From the NCBI RefSeq assembly GCF_024606225.1, contig NZ_JAGRPU010000019.1:52463-116462 (forward strand): a DNA stretch of 64,000 nt, in the 5' to 3' direction. Each line of letters opens with the position of its first letter. The stretch's first letter is position 1. This document shows positions 43,438 through 51,454 of this stretch, in pieces. The notes under the pieces were generated by a model. It searched no databases. It saw only the letters and a list, made by a program, of their open reading frames with translations, and had not been told where the DNA came from. The translations under genes and the position numbers were made by a program. The stretch is from Endozoicomonas sp. ISHI1 (GTDB lineage: Bacteria > Pseudomonadota > Gammaproteobacteria > Pseudomonadales > Endozoicomonadaceae).

Positions 43438-44490
43438 TTAACCTTTCTCAAGCAGTCGGCGCAGATCGATGATTGCAGCATTGGCTCGAGAAATATAATT
43501 GGCCATGACCAGTGAATGGTTGGCCAATATGCCAAACCCACTGCCATTGAGAATGAATGGACTCCAAACAGTATCCTGAGTGGCTTCCAGTTCGCGAATA
43601 ATTTGCCTCAGGCTGATAGTAGCGTTCTTTTTTTCCAGTACATCAGCAAAGTCGATCTCTATCGCTTTCATCAGATGAATCAGTGCCCAGGAAGAGCCAC
43701 GAGCTTCATAGAAAACATCATCGATTTGGGTCCAGGGTGTTTTTACTTCCACCAGCGTATTTGCTTCTGTGGACTGCGAAGCTTCGGCATCCCCGGCCAG
43801 ATCAGTATTAATGCGCGGTTTGCCGACACTGGCACTTAACCTTTGGGAAAGACTGCCCAGACGGGTTTCAACATCAGTCAGCCAACGGGTCAGGTTATCA
43901 GCACGGGCATAGAACTGGGCACGATCCTGCTTATCGGGCAGTCGACGCATATAATTGCCGAGTTTATCGATACCACGCTGATATTCTTTTTCACTGGATG
44001 GCAGAATCCAGCTCCTGGAATCAAAGTTAAACTGAGGCTCGGCAATGGCCAGATCACGATCTTCTTGAGACTGGGACTGGGAACGACTCATATCTTTACG
44101 AAGAGAGCGGGCCATATCACGCACCTGAACCAGCACACCCAGCTCCCAGCCTGGCATATTGTCCATGAACACACCGGGAGGACCGATGTCATTCCGGATA
44201 TAGCCACCGGGTTTGCTCAGCAGCGTGTCAGCAAGACGATAAAGCGTAGCTGTAGTCGTGTAACCCACTACAACCTCCTGCCCGTTGGCCTGTGCCATCT
44301 GTTCAGTATTGGCTCTTACTGAAAAGCTATCTGGCTCAATGCTCCAGTAAATACCCAAAGCAGTGAAGCCAATCAATACGGCACCAACAACGACGGCAAT
44401 CGTTTTGCCTCCGGGTATATTGCCTTTCAGGGTGCCTGTGAGACCTTCAGTTACTGAAGACACACGTTCTTTTATCTTTTCCAGAGCCAT
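43438..44490 (-). CDS. DUF2333 family membrane protein
   Basis: 350 residues. One membrane helix near 30-48 (TIAVVVGAVLIGFTALGIYW), then a large periplasmic domain with GYTTTATLYRLADTLLSKPG, PGWELGVLVQVRDMARSLRK and NESSNTEANTLVEV-type acidic stretches, ending in HSLVMANYISRANAAIIDL. The layout matches the DUF2333 family of gammaproteobacteria. Function unknown. Confidence 0.82.
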   Translation of the reverse strand: MALEKIKERVSSVTEGLTGTLKGNIPGGKTIAVVVGAVLIGFTALGIYWSIEPDSFSVRANTEQMAQANGQEVVVGYTTTATLYRLADTLLSKPGGYIRNDIGPPGVFMDNMPGWELGVLVQVRDMARSLRKDMSRSQSQSQEDRDLAIAEPQFNFDSRSWILPSSEKEYQRGIDKLGNYMRRLPDKQDRAQFYARADNLTRWLTDVETRLGSLSQRLSASVGKPRINTDLAGDAEASQSTEANTLVEVKTPWTQIDDVFYEARGSSWALIHLMKAIEIDFADVLEKKNATISLRQIIRELEATQDTVWSPFILNGSGFGILANHSLVMANYISRANAAIIDLRRLLEKG

Positions 44491-44801
44491 AGATTCCTCA
44501 TTGCCCCAATCTGAGTATTGCTCATTATCCTCTATTCAGAGCGGCTGTTAAAGACACAGCACCTGCGCTGTAAATAGGGTGGCTCAGAAAATAGTCTTCA
44601 AAAATTCCCTGATGACTTTCCAACGAACCAACCCGTAATCTTTTCAGCCTTTTCTGAACGCCTCATTAATCGCAATAAACCCATGAAACAGCACGGTAAT
44701 ACTACTCATTGCTGACTAGAATGTTGGTACATCGCAATAGTCGCTTCCTGAAACCATAAATCAGTCATGGGCGATGAACACAATTTCTTTCATTCCTGAC
44801 G
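44491..44801. other. intergenic region, no supported gene
   Basis: 311 bases between divergent DUF2333 and MATE genes. It must hold both promoters, but I see no strong match to a regulatory motif and no open frame worth naming. Confidence 0.4.
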
Positions 44802-46214
44802 ATGAAACCATGTTCAGCACTAATAATGTTGAGATTCCTATCCGTGAACACTGCTTCAATTGATTTAGGCAAGGATCCTGTGCCTGTCTGTTTCAGACAT
44901 TACCTGGTGCCCGCAATTCTGGGCATGGCCATTAAAGCCATATACGTTCTGGCAGATCTGATGTTTATTGGTCAGACAGAAGGATCTAAAGGGCTGGCAG
45001 CCATCAATATCGCTATTCCCTATTTTACCTTCATGTCTGCCATTGCCATGAGTATCGGGGTCGGTGGCTCTGCGATCATGGCTATTCGTTTTGGTCAAAA
45101 CAGAAAGCAGGAAGGCCTGGCTCTGTTTCAACAGTCACTGTTCCTGACCGCCATTATTATGCTGATCATGACCCTGTTCAGTCTCTTGTTTTTGAGTGAT
45201 ATCTCTCGCTTGTTTGGCGCCAATGAAGAACTCTTGCCAATGGTTAATGATTATCTCGGGGTGCTGACCTTATTTGCGGTTCCCTACGCCATTGGATGGG
45301 TACTTGCCAGTTTTATTCGAAACGACGGCAATCCAAAACTGGTGATGGTCGCCATGACAGCCAGTGCACTGAGTAATGTTTTTCTGGACTGGCTGTTCCT
45401 CTTTCCTTTTGGCTGGGGAATGAAGGGAGCCGCGCTGGCTACAGGCATAGCCCAATTGGCTATGGTTACTACGCTGCTTTTGCATTTCAAGCGTCCCAAC
45501 ATTCAACTCACGCTCAACTCTGCTTTACCAACCTGGTCACAGGCCAGAGCCATTATCGTAAATGGAATACCGACGTTTATTATGGAATCGGCTAACGGTT
45601 TTGTGGTGATGGCTTCCAACTGGGTATTACTCAGTCTTGGTGGGAATCTCTTTATTTCGGCCTACACGATCGCCCTTAACTGCAACTGGGTAGTGATTAT
45701 GCTCGCCTATGGGGTGACTCAGGCTGCCCAGCCCATAATCAGTTTTAACCATGGAGCGGAACACACAGATCGCATTATGAGTATTCTCAGATTAGCCCTG
45801 GGACTGGTCATTGTTATAGGTGGCATGATGACTGCGTTCATGGTTTTTTTCGCAGAAAACATCGTAAGTTTGTTTGTGAATGAAGCGGCTGAAGAATTAC
45901 TGTCTCTGAGCGGTTATGTGCTGGGACTCTACGCGTTATCCATTGTCCCCCTGGGCGTCAGCTTGATTACAGTCTCTCTGTATCAATCCATTGCCCGCTC
46001 AAGGTGTTCGACAGTCATCTCGCTGCTGAGAGCTTTGATATTGCCTCTTCTTGGCCTGTTCTTCCTGCCAGTCATTTTCAATGATGACAGTGTCTGGCTG
46101 AACTTCCTGCTGGCTGAAGCACTGACCGCGCTGCTCAGCCTTTACTTTCTCAGAAGGTACTGGCTGCGAAAGCAAAACCATCAACCAGAACTGCAACTGC
46201 ACAACACTCCCTGA
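44802..46214 (+). CDS. MATE family efflux transporter
   Basis: 470 residues with 12 predicted membrane helices in two related halves. Typical segments: VLADLMFIGQTEGSKGLAAI (helix 1), GVGGSAIMAIRFGQ, and the second half start FIMESANGFVVMASNWVLL. Exports drugs or metabolites using sodium or protons. The start is uncertain: ATG 44802, ATG 44826 or GTG 44844. Confidence 0.88.
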   Translation: MKPCSALIMLRFLSVNTASIDLGKDPVPVCFRHYLVPAILGMAIKAIYVLADLMFIGQTEGSKGLAAINIAIPYFTFMSAIAMSIGVGGSAIMAIRFGQNRKQEGLALFQQSLFLTAIIMLIMTLFSLLFLSDISRLFGANEELLPMVNDYLGVLTLFAVPYAIGWVLASFIRNDGNPKLVMVAMTASALSNVFLDWLFLFPFGWGMKGAALATGIAQLAMVTTLLLHFKRPNIQLTLNSALPTWSQARAIIVNGIPTFIMESANGFVVMASNWVLLSLGGNLFISAYTIALNCNWVVIMLAYGVTQAAQPIISFNHGAEHTDRIMSILRLALGLVIVIGGMMTAFMVFFAENIVSLFVNEAAEELLSLSGYVLGLYALSIVPLGVSLITVSLYQSIARSRCSTVISLLRALILPLLGLFFLPVIFNDDSVWLNFLLAEALTALLSLYFLRRYWLRKQNHQPELQLHNTP

Positions 46215-46289
46215 TCACGGCCGTTAAGCTGGCCCGGATAAAAGAAAGAACCTTTTTTAACGATAAAAAGCTTTATTAAAATCAGAGGG

Positions 46290-46319
46290 TTGGCGAGAGC
46301 CCTCTGATATGCTTATAAT
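46290..46319 (+). promoter_or_regulatory. sigma70 promoter of the tRNA gene
   Basis: TTGGCG (46290-46295), 18-base spacer, TATAAT (46314-46319). The -35 sits within a perfect 8-bp hairpin TCAGAGGG/CCCTCTGA (46282-46307), which could be the terminator of the MATE gene or a regulatory structure. Confidence 0.7.
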
Positions 46320-46409
46320 TCACCTCCACTAAGACCCCACGCGCCTCGAAGCGTTGCGCGTTAAGCGTCATCGAGAGGGAAGGTAGCAGGTTTAATAGTG
46401 TCAAAAATG

Positions 46410-46486
46410 GGGCCTTTAGCTCAGTTGGTTAGAGCATCCGACTCATAATCGGCAGGTCCTGGGTTCGAGTCCCGGAAGGCCCACCA
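46410..46486 (+). tRNA. tRNA with CAU anticodon, probably tRNA-Ile2
   Basis: 77 bases with encoded CCA. Acceptor stem GGGCCTT/AAGGCCC, D-loop AGTTGGTTA, anticodon loop CTCATAA, T-loop TTCGAGT. A CAU anticodon can be elongator Met, initiator Met or lysidine-modified Ile2. The acceptor stem has C4-G69 and C5-G68, recognised by TilS in E. coli, and the anticodon arm reads CGACTCATAATCG as in E. coli tRNA-Ile2, so Ile2 is preferred. It lacks the CxG initiator features. Confidence 0.85.
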
Positions 46487-46490
46487 GATA

Positions 46491-46531
46491 AAAGCCCGAA
46501 ACGCCCGTATTTACAGCGCTTCGGGCTTTTT
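46491..46531 (+). terminator. terminator after the tRNA
   Basis: AAAGCCCGAA / TTCGGGCTTT with a 19-base loop, then TTT. Five bases after the CCA end. Confidence 0.85.
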
Positions 46532-46921
46532 CATTACTGAGTGTCACAAGGGTGTCACAACCCTAAAAAAGGGTGTTTATGTCACAAAAGTGTCACCGCA
46601 ACTTCTGAGTTTCCAGCAAAATAAAAAGTCACAAAAGCCACTGTTTGTCGGCCTTGAAAGCAAACTTTCTGATTTAGACAAGTGCAATCAATTTGCATAG
46701 ATCTTCACTTTTCAACACTTCGTGCAATAACCCCTTTCTATCCAACCCCTAGCAACTGCACCCTATCCAACCCCATCGTACAAACTGAAAAGTTGCACAA
46801 AAATGACACGAAAACGTCGCAGGCGTGGAGTGGAGGAGTGCGATTTTTTGGTTGCGGGAATTTTTGTAGGCGAGACAATATTTACACCGGACCGGGCGAT
46901 GGCTTGGTCGGTGGTGAGGGA
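46532..46921. other. post-tRNA region with repeated GTCACAA motifs, no gene
   Basis: 390 bases. TGTCACAA occurs four times within the first 70 bases (46541-46610), partly as GGGTGTCACAA and AAAGTGTCAC. CCAACCCC-type repeats follow near 46741-46772. It could be the edge of a decayed integrated element. No toxin gene for the adjacent antitoxin is present. Confidence 0.4.
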
Positions 46922-47113
46922 TCACTGGTCTTCTGCCTTCAGTGACTTGATAAGTTCATCATGGGAAACGGTTTCCTCGTCCCGGCGCTCTGCCACTGTC
47001 GCCAGGTCTTCAAGGTCTTCTATCAGCTCCTGATATTGATCCACAGGCAAAACGACTGATACCCGGTTTCCCTCGTCATCAGTTATGTATTGCGGCTTTT
47101 GTTGTGCTGGCAT
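46922..47113 (-). CDS. orphan antitoxin-like protein (Phd/RelB type)
   Basis: 63 residues: PQYITDDEGNRVSVVLPVDQ, then YQELIEDLEDLATVAERR, the layout of Phd/YefM-like or RelB-like antitoxins that partner RelE/ParE toxins. ATG 47113 with a GGAG 8 bases upstream. No toxin frame follows on either side, so the partner is lost or the protein works alone. Confidence 0.65.
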   Translation of the reverse strand: MPAQQKPQYITDDEGNRVSVVLPVDQYQELIEDLEDLATVAERRDEETVSHDELIKSLKAEDQ

Positions 47114-47145
47114 GGTTTTATCTCCGTTTTACGTATTTCCTGTTT

Positions 47146-47382
47146 TTAAGTGCTGCTGGTGGCCTGTCGGTAATCATCGAGATCCACCAGCTTTGTATCT
47201 TCACCCCTGAGAATCTTCTCCGGGAATGCGTCATACTTCTTCAGAGCTTCCCGCTTCTCTGGTAAGCGATCCGAATTATCATAGTGTTTACTCTCAATGC
47301 CGCCATCTTCCCGGCTCTGTATCAGGAAACACTGTTCTTGAGGTGCACGGCACTCAATAAGAAGGTTAGTCGCTGTTCTACA
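47146..47382 (-). pseudogene. remnant of an unrecognised gene, 78 codons
   Basis: Open stretch without a usual start codon, ending EDTKLVDLDDYRQATSST. Its inner part (LIQSREDGGIESKHYDNSD, RLPEKREALKKYDAFPEKI) is clearly protein-like. It lies 33 bases upstream of the antitoxin gene on the same strand, so it may be the remaining C-terminus of the first gene of that operon. Confidence 0.35.
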
Positions 47383-47384
47383 TT

Positions 47385-47516
47385 ATGGCGCGCCCCGCTA
47401 TCCCCGATGAAAAGTATTTCGAGGAATTAACAAGGTTATGCACTAATGGTGAAAAACCGAAAAAAATAACTGCAACCGAATTGCAAATCGGGTTTTACGA
47501 CAGTCATCAGATATAA
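47385..47516 (+). CDS. short ORF resembling a KfrA-like N-terminus
   Basis: 43 codons: MARPAIPDEKYFEELTRLCT, then NGEKPKKITATELQIG. The MARP opening and following helices resemble the DNA-binding N-terminus of plasmid KfrA-type proteins, which normally have a long coiled coil. If real, this is a truncated copy. Divergent from the remnant at 47146. Weak Shine-Dalgarno; low certainty. Confidence 0.3.
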   Translation: MARPAIPDEKYFEELTRLCTNGEKPKKITATELQIGFYDSHQI

Positions 47517-47665
47517 AACATCGTTGTGTCAGTAAAGTTTCAGCACGTTTGCCATGGATATGAGAATCCACCACTATGTTTTAGTTTACTGTGCCTTTTC
47601 CTCTTGTCTATCCTCACAGCTCCTATCCATAGAAAACACAGGATAGAGTCATTAAAAGCTTACTC

Positions 47666-49093
47666 TTGCACGTATTGGTCTTTGTGCCTTTCGTTTGCCC
47701 GGTTGAGCCACAGACTTACCGTTTTATCGTTGATGTTGACCAGAATGGAGCTTCGACAAGCCAGTGTTTTTCTATAAAAACTGAGCCGGGCACATTATCT
47801 GCAATGCCAATGATCGATTGGAGGCCGATGCAAAACGAACCGTCACACATTATCCGCACAAACGGATATTCAGGGTCAGGCACACCAACCGATGACAAAC
47901 CCTGCAGGCGAAACAAACTTCAGATCATCACTTTGATGTACGGAACGGGCGGCAGTAACTATTCCCGGACAACGGGGCCAGAGGATCATGGGCAGTCATT
48001 CAATAGACATTCAGAAAAATCGCATTATCTATACGACAACGGCAATAATGATGAAAATTCGGACCGGCCCCCCGATTTCCAACACAGCCTCAACGAAAAT
48101 TGCTATGAACAGCCCTGTTGTCAACGACAAGGACGCTGCATCTTCGCTCCCTCTACAAGTATCTGGTGTCGTTCAACCTCAGACGACTCTTTCGCTTGCA
48201 GAACAGATGTCTCTTTGCAAACGGGCGATCAGGCGTCTGACCCGGCAAGCCATCCTGCTGAAGGTCCGACAGTTGTCTCAGGCGCTGATAGCACAACCGG
48301 TCCATCATTAACATTAAATCCACCTCCCGCGAAAAAACAAAGGAAGGCAAGCTCGAAAAAATACCGATGTGATCACCCCGGCTGTGAAAAGTTACTTAGC
48401 ACTCAAGCCTCATTGAACACTCACAAAAGGCAATATCACAGTGGTGAGCAAACCTGCCCTAACTGTCAGAAGACTCTGCCAAACGCCAGAGGCCTGTCGG
48501 TTCACACAAGGCAATATCACAGTGGAGAGCGAAACTGCCCTGAGTGCCAGAATACGCTGCCAAACGCACAAGCCCTGTCGGTTCACAAAAGAAAAGATCA
48601 TACCCCAGAGCAAACCTGTCCTGAGTGTCAGAGGATTCTGCTAAACGTTCATGCCCTGTCGGTTCACAAGAGTCAATATCATACCGGAGAGCGAACCTGC
48701 CCTGGGTGCCAGAAGATCCTGCCAAACACTCAAGCCCTGACGGATCACAAAAGAAAAGAACACACCCCAGTGCAAACCTGCCCTGAGTGCCAGAAGACCC
48801 TGTCAAACGCGAAAGCCCTCTCGAAGCACAAAAGTCAATATCACACCGGAGAGCAAACCTGCCCTGGATGCCAGAAGGCCCTGCCAAACGCGAAAGCCCT
48901 GTCGGCTCACAAAAGTCAATATCACTCCGGAGAGCAAACCTGCCCTGAGTGCCGGAAGACCCTGCCAAATGCGAAAGCCCTGTCGGTTCACAAAAGAAGA
49001 GATCACACCCCAGAACAAACCTGCCCTGAGTGCCAGAAGACTCTGCCAAACGCTCAAGCCCTGTCTGATCACAGAAGGAAGCACCGAAAATGA
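47666..49093 (+). CDS. C2H2 zinc-finger protein with nine tandem fingers
   Basis: 475 residues from TTG 47666; the true start is unclear (ATG 47804 is an alternative, and a frame from 47526 may be the original 5' end after a frameshift). Residues about 1-215 are low-complexity. A basic stretch PPAKKQRKASSKKYR resembles a nuclear localisation signal. Then nine fingers: the first C-x4-C-x12-H-x4-H, the others C-x2-C-x12-H-x4-H (last x3), each about 27 residues with core CPECQKTLPNAKALSVHK. The 81-base DNA repeats are highly similar, so expansion is recent. Such arrays bind DNA or RNA in eukaryotes and are very rare in bacteria, suggesting a host-directed protein. Confidence 0.8.
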   Translation: MHVLVFVPFVCPVEPQTYRFIVDVDQNGASTSQCFSIKTEPGTLSAMPMIDWRPMQNEPSHIIRTNGYSGSGTPTDDKPCRRNKLQIITLMYGTGGSNYSRTTGPEDHGQSFNRHSEKSHYLYDNGNNDENSDRPPDFQHSLNENCYEQPCCQRQGRCIFAPSTSIWCRSTSDDSFACRTDVSLQTGDQASDPASHPAEGPTVVSGADSTTGPSLTLNPPPAKKQRKASSKKYRCDHPGCEKLLSTQASLNTHKRQYHSGEQTCPNCQKTLPNARGLSVHTRQYHSGERNCPECQNTLPNAQALSVHKRKDHTPEQTCPECQRILLNVHALSVHKSQYHTGERTCPGCQKILPNTQALTDHKRKEHTPVQTCPECQKTLSNAKALSKHKSQYHTGEQTCPGCQKALPNAKALSAHKSQYHSGEQTCPECRKTLPNAKALSVHKRRDHTPEQTCPECQKTLPNAQALSDHRRKHRK

Positions 49094-49152
49094 AAGCTTG
49101 ATGATACAAACCGGAATACACTTACGAAGTAACCCAATCACCGATAGCCCGT

Positions 49153-51432
49153 TCAGATTTCCCACTTCACACTGACAGAAAAGTTTCTGCCGGGCTGAGT
49201 ATAACGGCTAAGCCCATCATAGGTGCCGGAAAGACCACGCACGTCATCCCAATGCCAGTATTTCTTGTCAGTCATATTGAAAATGCCGGCGGTCAGGGTC
49301 ACTTCTTTTATCGGCTTGTAGTAAGTGGTTATATCCACAAGGCCATAGCCGGGTGTTGCGAACTGTTCGCCCCCTGTTTCACTCTCGTCTGAAGCAATAT
49401 CGCTGTTAGAGATATCATCTTTATCTTTAGCGGCGACCAGAGTCCACATTACAGCCCCGCCCCGGTTTTCACTGGGTGAATCATAGGCCAGTCCAATAAC
49501 AGCGGTGAGCGGAGCAATGCTGTTGAGGGGGGCGTCTTTAAATAATTCTCCCTTATCATTCGAGAAAGTGCCCTGACCTTGGCTCCAGGCAACCGCTGCC
49601 TTCAAGCTTGATCCAATGGGTGCTCCAGCGGCTTCATCCAGCCAGAGCTGGCCTTTCAGCTCAAGACCCTTGATGGTCGTATTATCAAGATTCTGATATT
49701 GATACTGAATATCTCTCCCATCCGTTCCGAGGGGAACCATTTCAATAAAGTCATCATACCGATTGTAAAATGCAGTGATCTCTGCACTTCCAAGTCGCCC
49801 GTTCGCTCTCAGTCCTACTTCGATAGAATCGCTTTTCTCAGGCTTCAGATCAGGGTTGGGCATAACATGAATATTCATTGGGCCGACAGGTACGATTTCT
49901 TCAAAGTACATAGCAAATAAATCGGGTGTTCCAAAGCCCTGACTGTACTGTACAAACCCGGAAAACACGTCCGTGAACTTATAAACAACTCCTGTCTTTA
50001 GAGGCCAACTGTCGTATGATTTGTCTTTATACACATTTGTGTAATATTGATCCTTTTCAGTTTCAGCTGAAAAACGGTCATAACGAACACCGGGGGTCAC
50101 TATCAGACGATCATTCAGCAGGGATATTTCATCCTGAAGATAGATACCCAAAGAATCCACCGTCGCCAGCGGCGCATAGCGACTAATGTCACTCTCTTCG
50201 CCAGCCGGATTCTTAACGTATGTAGTTCTGTTCAGGTTATTCTGCTCTTTTCTCTGCTGCTCCAGACCGAAGCTGATAAGATGATCGGACGATTTGAAGT
50301 CCAGCCATTTGGTCATCTTCAGATCAAACTGCCAGCTGGTTTCCTTGTATGTGTAATCCTTGTTTCTTCCCTGGGTTTCCCATTGCGGAGCACTCCCGGT
50401 CTCGACCTGCATTTCATCATAGGTCACCTGATTGGTCTCAGTTTCCTGCCAGTTCAGAGTCCACTTGAGCGTATCGAAAACCGGTACGAACGCTTCCCAC
50501 TCATGAAACGCGCCAAAGCGTTGACGCTTTGTTGAATCATCTGCCTCAAACTTGCTGTAAGGTGAAGGATTTCCAGTGGGCTGTGCACCGACCATTGATA
50601 ATAAATCAGTTTCTGAATTGAGCTTGCGCCACTCGGCTGTCAGACCCATACGATGAACGTCGTTCAATTGATACTGCAACTTGCCCAGCACGTTGTTGAT
50701 ACCGATATCCTTGGGATCAGCTTTACCCCTGGCATCACCCTTGATATCAGCACCGCCGTGGGTCCGGGTTTCTTTGGCATCGCGACGAGTGAAGATCAGC
50801 AGGTTCTCCAGGTCACCACTGCGATTGGCAAAGGTTGCTGTTTCAGTAAAAGCACTGTCAGCAGAGGAGTAACCACCCTTCAGGGATGTATAGGCGTCAT
50901 CACCTTCGGGATTAAGAAAATCTTCAGGATCTTTGGTGACAAAAGCCACAACACCGCCGATGGCATCACTACCATGGACGGTGGAAGCCGGGCCTTTTAA
51001 GACCTCAACAGCCTTGATGGTTTCGAAATCAATAAAGTTTCTCCCGGAGCGCAGGAACATCTTGGTAGAATCGAAAGCTTTGGCCTGATCCACGCTGTCC
51101 ACGGTAATCTTGACACGGTTAGCATCCATCCCACGAATGTTGAAGCTACCCGCACCGGTTCGGCCATCATTATTGACTGTAACTCCCGGTTCATATCGCA
51201 CAAGATCATCAATGTCATTCACCATTCTCTTTTCGATGTCATCTGCCGAGGTGACATCTACACTGCTGGCGACTGAGTCCAGATTATTCTCGGTTAGGGT
51301 AGCGGATACAGTGACTTGATCCAGCAGAGTGGGTTGTGTAGACGGCAGAACTTCTTCCGCCTTTGCTGTGGCGGTAGCGACTGCCATGACAGTCAGGGCC
51401 AGATGTGTTTTTTGAATCACGGGTAGGCTCAT
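49153..51432 (-). CDS. TonB-dependent haem/haemoglobin-type receptor
   Basis: 759 residues with signal peptide (about 1-25), TonB box-like LLDQVTVSAT (about 36-45), plug with SFNIRGMDANRVKITVDSVD and LKGPASTVHGSDAIGGVVAF, and barrel motif VMPNPDLKPEKSDSIEVGLR, the NPDL box of haem receptors. In place of FRAP it has GFGTPDLF. C-terminus ends in Trp-Glu-Ile. Specificity for haem or a haem protein is inferred. It lies 22 bases behind the EEP hydrolase gene. No clear Fur box precedes this pair. Confidence 0.82.
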   Translation of the reverse strand: MSLPVIQKTHLALTVMAVATATAKAEEVLPSTQPTLLDQVTVSATLTENNLDSVASSVDVTSADDIEKRMVNDIDDLVRYEPGVTVNNDGRTGAGSFNIRGMDANRVKITVDSVDQAKAFDSTKMFLRSGRNFIDFETIKAVEVLKGPASTVHGSDAIGGVVAFVTKDPEDFLNPEGDDAYTSLKGGYSSADSAFTETATFANRSGDLENLLIFTRRDAKETRTHGGADIKGDARGKADPKDIGINNVLGKLQYQLNDVHRMGLTAEWRKLNSETDLLSMVGAQPTGNPSPYSKFEADDSTKRQRFGAFHEWEAFVPVFDTLKWTLNWQETETNQVTYDEMQVETGSAPQWETQGRNKDYTYKETSWQFDLKMTKWLDFKSSDHLISFGLEQQRKEQNNLNRTTYVKNPAGEESDISRYAPLATVDSLGIYLQDEISLLNDRLIVTPGVRYDRFSAETEKDQYYTNVYKDKSYDSWPLKTGVVYKFTDVFSGFVQYSQGFGTPDLFAMYFEEIVPVGPMNIHVMPNPDLKPEKSDSIEVGLRANGRLGSAEITAFYNRYDDFIEMVPLGTDGRDIQYQYQNLDNTTIKGLELKGQLWLDEAAGAPIGSSLKAAVAWSQGQGTFSNDKGELFKDAPLNSIAPLTAVIGLAYDSPSENRGGAVMWTLVAAKDKDDISNSDIASDESETGGEQFATPGYGLVDITTYYKPIKEVTLTAGIFNMTDKKYWHWDDVRGLSGTYDGLSRYTQPGRNFSVSVKWEI

Positions 51433-51454
51433 TGTTTTGCAACCTGAAAATGAA

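Noticed and set aside
46410..46486. tRNA-Met (elongator) as the call
   Set aside because: The acceptor-stem C4-G69/C5-G68 pairs and the anticodon arm favour tRNA-Ile2, though Met is not excluded.
47988..48311. 107-codon frame within the zinc-finger gene
   Set aside because: It is an alternative frame of the low-complexity N-terminal half; the main frame continues into the conserved fingers. A frameshifted ancestry cannot be fully excluded.
48400..49090. Possible CRISPR-like array
   Set aside because: The 81-base repeats are contiguous and encode zinc fingers in frame; there are no unique spacers and no cas genes.
48459..49121. 220-codon minus-strand frame with repeated Cys/Gly units
   Set aside because: It is the antisense shadow of the zinc-finger repeats; its periodicity follows from the 81-base DNA repeats.
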